Below are positions 62,620-64,000 of a stretch of DNA of 64,000 nucleotides, piece by piece. Below the pieces are notes generated by a model. It saw only the letters and a list, made by a program, of their open reading frames with translations, did no database searches and was not told the DNA's origin. The translations under genes were made by a program, and so were the position numbers. Location: the NCBI GenBank assembly GCA_934434555.1, contig CAKRZX010000001.1, positions 62,001 through 126,000 on the forward strand. The letters are read 5' to 3'. How positions within the stretch are numbered: position 1 is the stretch's first letter; every line of letters begins with the position of its first letter. The DNA is from an uncultured Clostridia bacterium. GTDB taxonomy: Bacteria > Bacillota > Clostridia > Christensenellales > QALW01.

Positions 62620-62850
62620 GAGCAAAGAGAAGTAACGCAGAAACTCATAAAAAACAGAGAGTGCGGGCATGGTGAGAGCCGCACTGAAAAGATTTGCGCG
62701 AATAACACTTTGCAAGCCGCAATCCGAAAGGCAGCAAGTAGGTGCGCCGCATACTCCTGCGTTAAAGAGAGAAAAGAGAACAAAGATAGGTGGCACAGCG
62801 AGTTACGGCACTTGCCCTATCGGATGCTGAAATTTATCCGGAGGAATTTA
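62620..62850 (+). promoter_or_regulatory. T-box leader (tRNA-Asn sensing) before asnB
   Basis: Stem I base pairing GCAAAG (62622-62627) with CTTTGC (62708-62713), an AGAGAAGTAACG front, and an AAC specifier candidate (62704-62706) on the 3' side. The T-box core is at 62787-62820: ATAGG pairs with CCTAT, and the bulge holds TGGC, complementary to the GCCA end of tRNA-Asn, then ACAGCG. No intrinsic terminator follows; a CGGAT/ATCCG hairpin abuts the ribosome site, so control may be translational. Confidence 0.82.
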
Positions 62851-62852
62851 TT

Positions 62853-64000
62853 ATGTGTTCGATTATGGGTTATTGCGACGGCTGTGCCTCTCTTGATTTA
62901 TTCAAAAAAGGCTTTGAGCAAACTGTATCAAGAGGCCCCGACGACAGCAGAATCGTTGATACGGGAAAGGGATTTCTGGGTTTTCACCGCCTTGCCATTA
63001 TGGGGCTTACGCCTGAGGGTATGCAGCCTTTCGGTTTAGGCAAAAGTTTTGTTGTGTGCAACGGCGAAATTTACGGGTTTGAGAAAATAAAAAAGGAACT
63101 TGAAGAAAAATATACTTTTAAAAGCGGTTCCGACTGCGAAATTCTCCTGCCACTTTACAAAGAATACGGCACGGATATGTTCAGAATGCTTGACGCCGAA
63201 TTCGCGCTTATTATCTATGACGGCGAAACGAAAGAATATATTGCCGCACGTGACCCCATAGGAATCCGTCCCCTTTATTACGGTTTTGACAAAGACGGCG
63301 TTACAGTTTTTGCAAGCGAGCCGAAAAACTTAGTGGGACTTTGCGATAAAGTTATGCCGTTCCCGCCGGGACACTACTATAAAGGCGGAGAGTTTGTGTG
63401 CTACAACGATATTTCCCGTCCCGATACCGCCTGCTTTGACGATATTGACGAAATTTGCGCCGCAATACACGACAAACTTGTTGCGGGCGTAGACAAGCGG
63501 CTTGTTGCCGATGCAAAAGTAGGTTTTCTGCTTTCGGGCGGACTTGATTCCTCTCTTGTGTGCGCCATTGCCGCAAAAAAGAGCAAGAAGCCCATACGCA
63601 CCTTTGCAATAGGTATGGAGGGCGACGCAATAGACCTTAAATACGCAAAGGAAGTTGCGGAATACTTGGGCAGCGACCATACGGAAGTTATAATGACAAA
63701 GGAACAGGTGCTTTCTTCGTTAAGAGAAGTTATCCGCATTCTGGGCACATTTGATATTACCACAATCCGCGCAAGTATGGGTATGTATCTTCTGTGCAAG
63801 TGGATTCACGAAAACACTGATATCAGGGTACTGCTTACGGGCGAGATTTCCGACGAACTTTTCGGGTATAAATATACCGACTTCGCACCCTCCGCGGAGG
63901 AATTTCAAAAGGAATCGGAAAAGAGGATAAGGGAACTGCATATGTACGATGTTCTCCGCGCCGACAGATGCATTTCCGCGAACTCCCTTGAAGCCCGCGT
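62853..64000 (+). CDS. asnB: asparagine synthase (glutamine-hydrolysing), partial at window end
   Basis: The first 382 residues of AsnB, which makes asparagine from aspartate, glutamine and ATP. The N-terminal Cys2 nucleophile (MCSIMGY), RGPDDS, HRLAIMG and CNGEIYG mark the class II glutamine amidotransferase; LSGGLDSSL (about 227) is the ATP pyrophosphatase loop, followed by LTGEISDELFGYKYT. Start follows GGAGGAATTTATT. The gene continues past 64000. It is 244 bases after the amt-PII stop, behind a T-box leader. Confidence 0.95.
   Translation, partial: MCSIMGYCDGCASLDLFKKGFEQTVSRGPDDSRIVDTGKGFLGFHRLAIMGLTPEGMQPFGLGKSFVVCNGEIYGFEKIKKELEEKYTFKSGSDCEILLPLYKEYGTDMFRMLDAEFALIIYDGETKEYIAARDPIGIRPLYYGFDKDGVTVFASEPKNLVGLCDKVMPFPPGHYYKGGEFVCYNDISRPDTACFDDIDEICAAIHDKLVAGVDKRLVADAKVGFLLSGGLDSSLVCAIAAKKSKKPIRTFAIGMEGDAIDLKYAKEVAEYLGSDHTEVIMTKEQVLSSLREVIRILGTFDITTIRASMGMYLLCKWIHENTDIRVLLTGEISDELFGYKYTDFAPSAEEFQKESEKRIRELHMYDVLRADRCISANSLEAR

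Overview
The window looks like chromosome of an uncultured, endospore-forming Clostridia (probably an Oscillospirales/Ruminococcaceae-type gut bacterium). Evidence from the sequence: spore genes (spoIVA, an alpha/beta small acid-soluble spore protein, the sigma-G inhibitor Gin), strong GGAGG ribosome binding sites with frequent TTG/GTG starts, a T-box leader, a type III glutamine synthetase, class B sortase, MutS2, RmuC and MtaB, and abundant sugar-uptake and secreted carbohydrate-active proteins. No phage, IS element, plasmid or CRISPR array was seen. The lineage call is inference from gene content.

Layout. 0.1-5.4 kb: a YbaK-type deacylase, a MATE pump, and an AraC regulator divergent from a GH2 beta-mannosidase. 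5.4-9.4 kb: a mixed stretch with a DUF3789-like micro-protein, tRNA-Leu(CAG), a GNAT/YoaP protein, a DUF1003 protein, a divergent XRE regulator/membrane protein pair, and two gene remnants (methyltransferase and MATE). 9-11.7 kb: two paired beta-propeller-like lipoproteins and a DUF1934 protein. 20.3-11.9 kb (minus): a tightly packed operon rsmE-mtaB-hit-dnaB-ABC ATPase-ABC permease-GldG-DUF4340. 20.4-26.8 kb: SGNH esterase, spoIVA, SASP, recG, and a small operon ending in a ferredoxin-thioredoxin-reductase-like protein and thioredoxin. 26.75-27.55 kb: gene-free, filled with repeated hairpins and a GC-rich tandem repeat.

27.5-40.3 kb: two secreted proteins that share a C-terminal domain, each followed by a paralogous 34-36 residue peptide gene and a terminator; between them lie mutS2, a sortase B/SH3 protein, an alpha/beta hydrolase, an amidohydrolase, an acyltransferase and gin. 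40.4-52.8 kb (minus): an eight-gene operon with a very large solute-binding protein, two permease pairs, a beta-propeller membrane protein, a Yip1 protein and a DUF5696 lipoprotein, but no ATPase. 53-58 kb: a heterodimeric ABC exporter, rmuC and a zinc-ribbon membrane protein. 58.6-64 kb: a nitrogen cluster comprising a leader with a terminator hairpin, glutamine synthetase III, an ammonium transporter fused to PII, and a T-box-controlled asnB cut by the window edge.

Working together: the 40-53 kb operon with the mannosidase, CE2-like esterase and SGNH enzymes fits polysaccharide or glycan capture and trimming; glnN, amt-PII and asnB form an ammonium-to-glutamine-to-asparagine route in which each gene carries its own RNA- or protein-level nitrogen sensor. 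The strongest candidates for something undescribed are the paired secreted-protein/peptide units, the ATPase-less double-permease operon, and the glnN leader.
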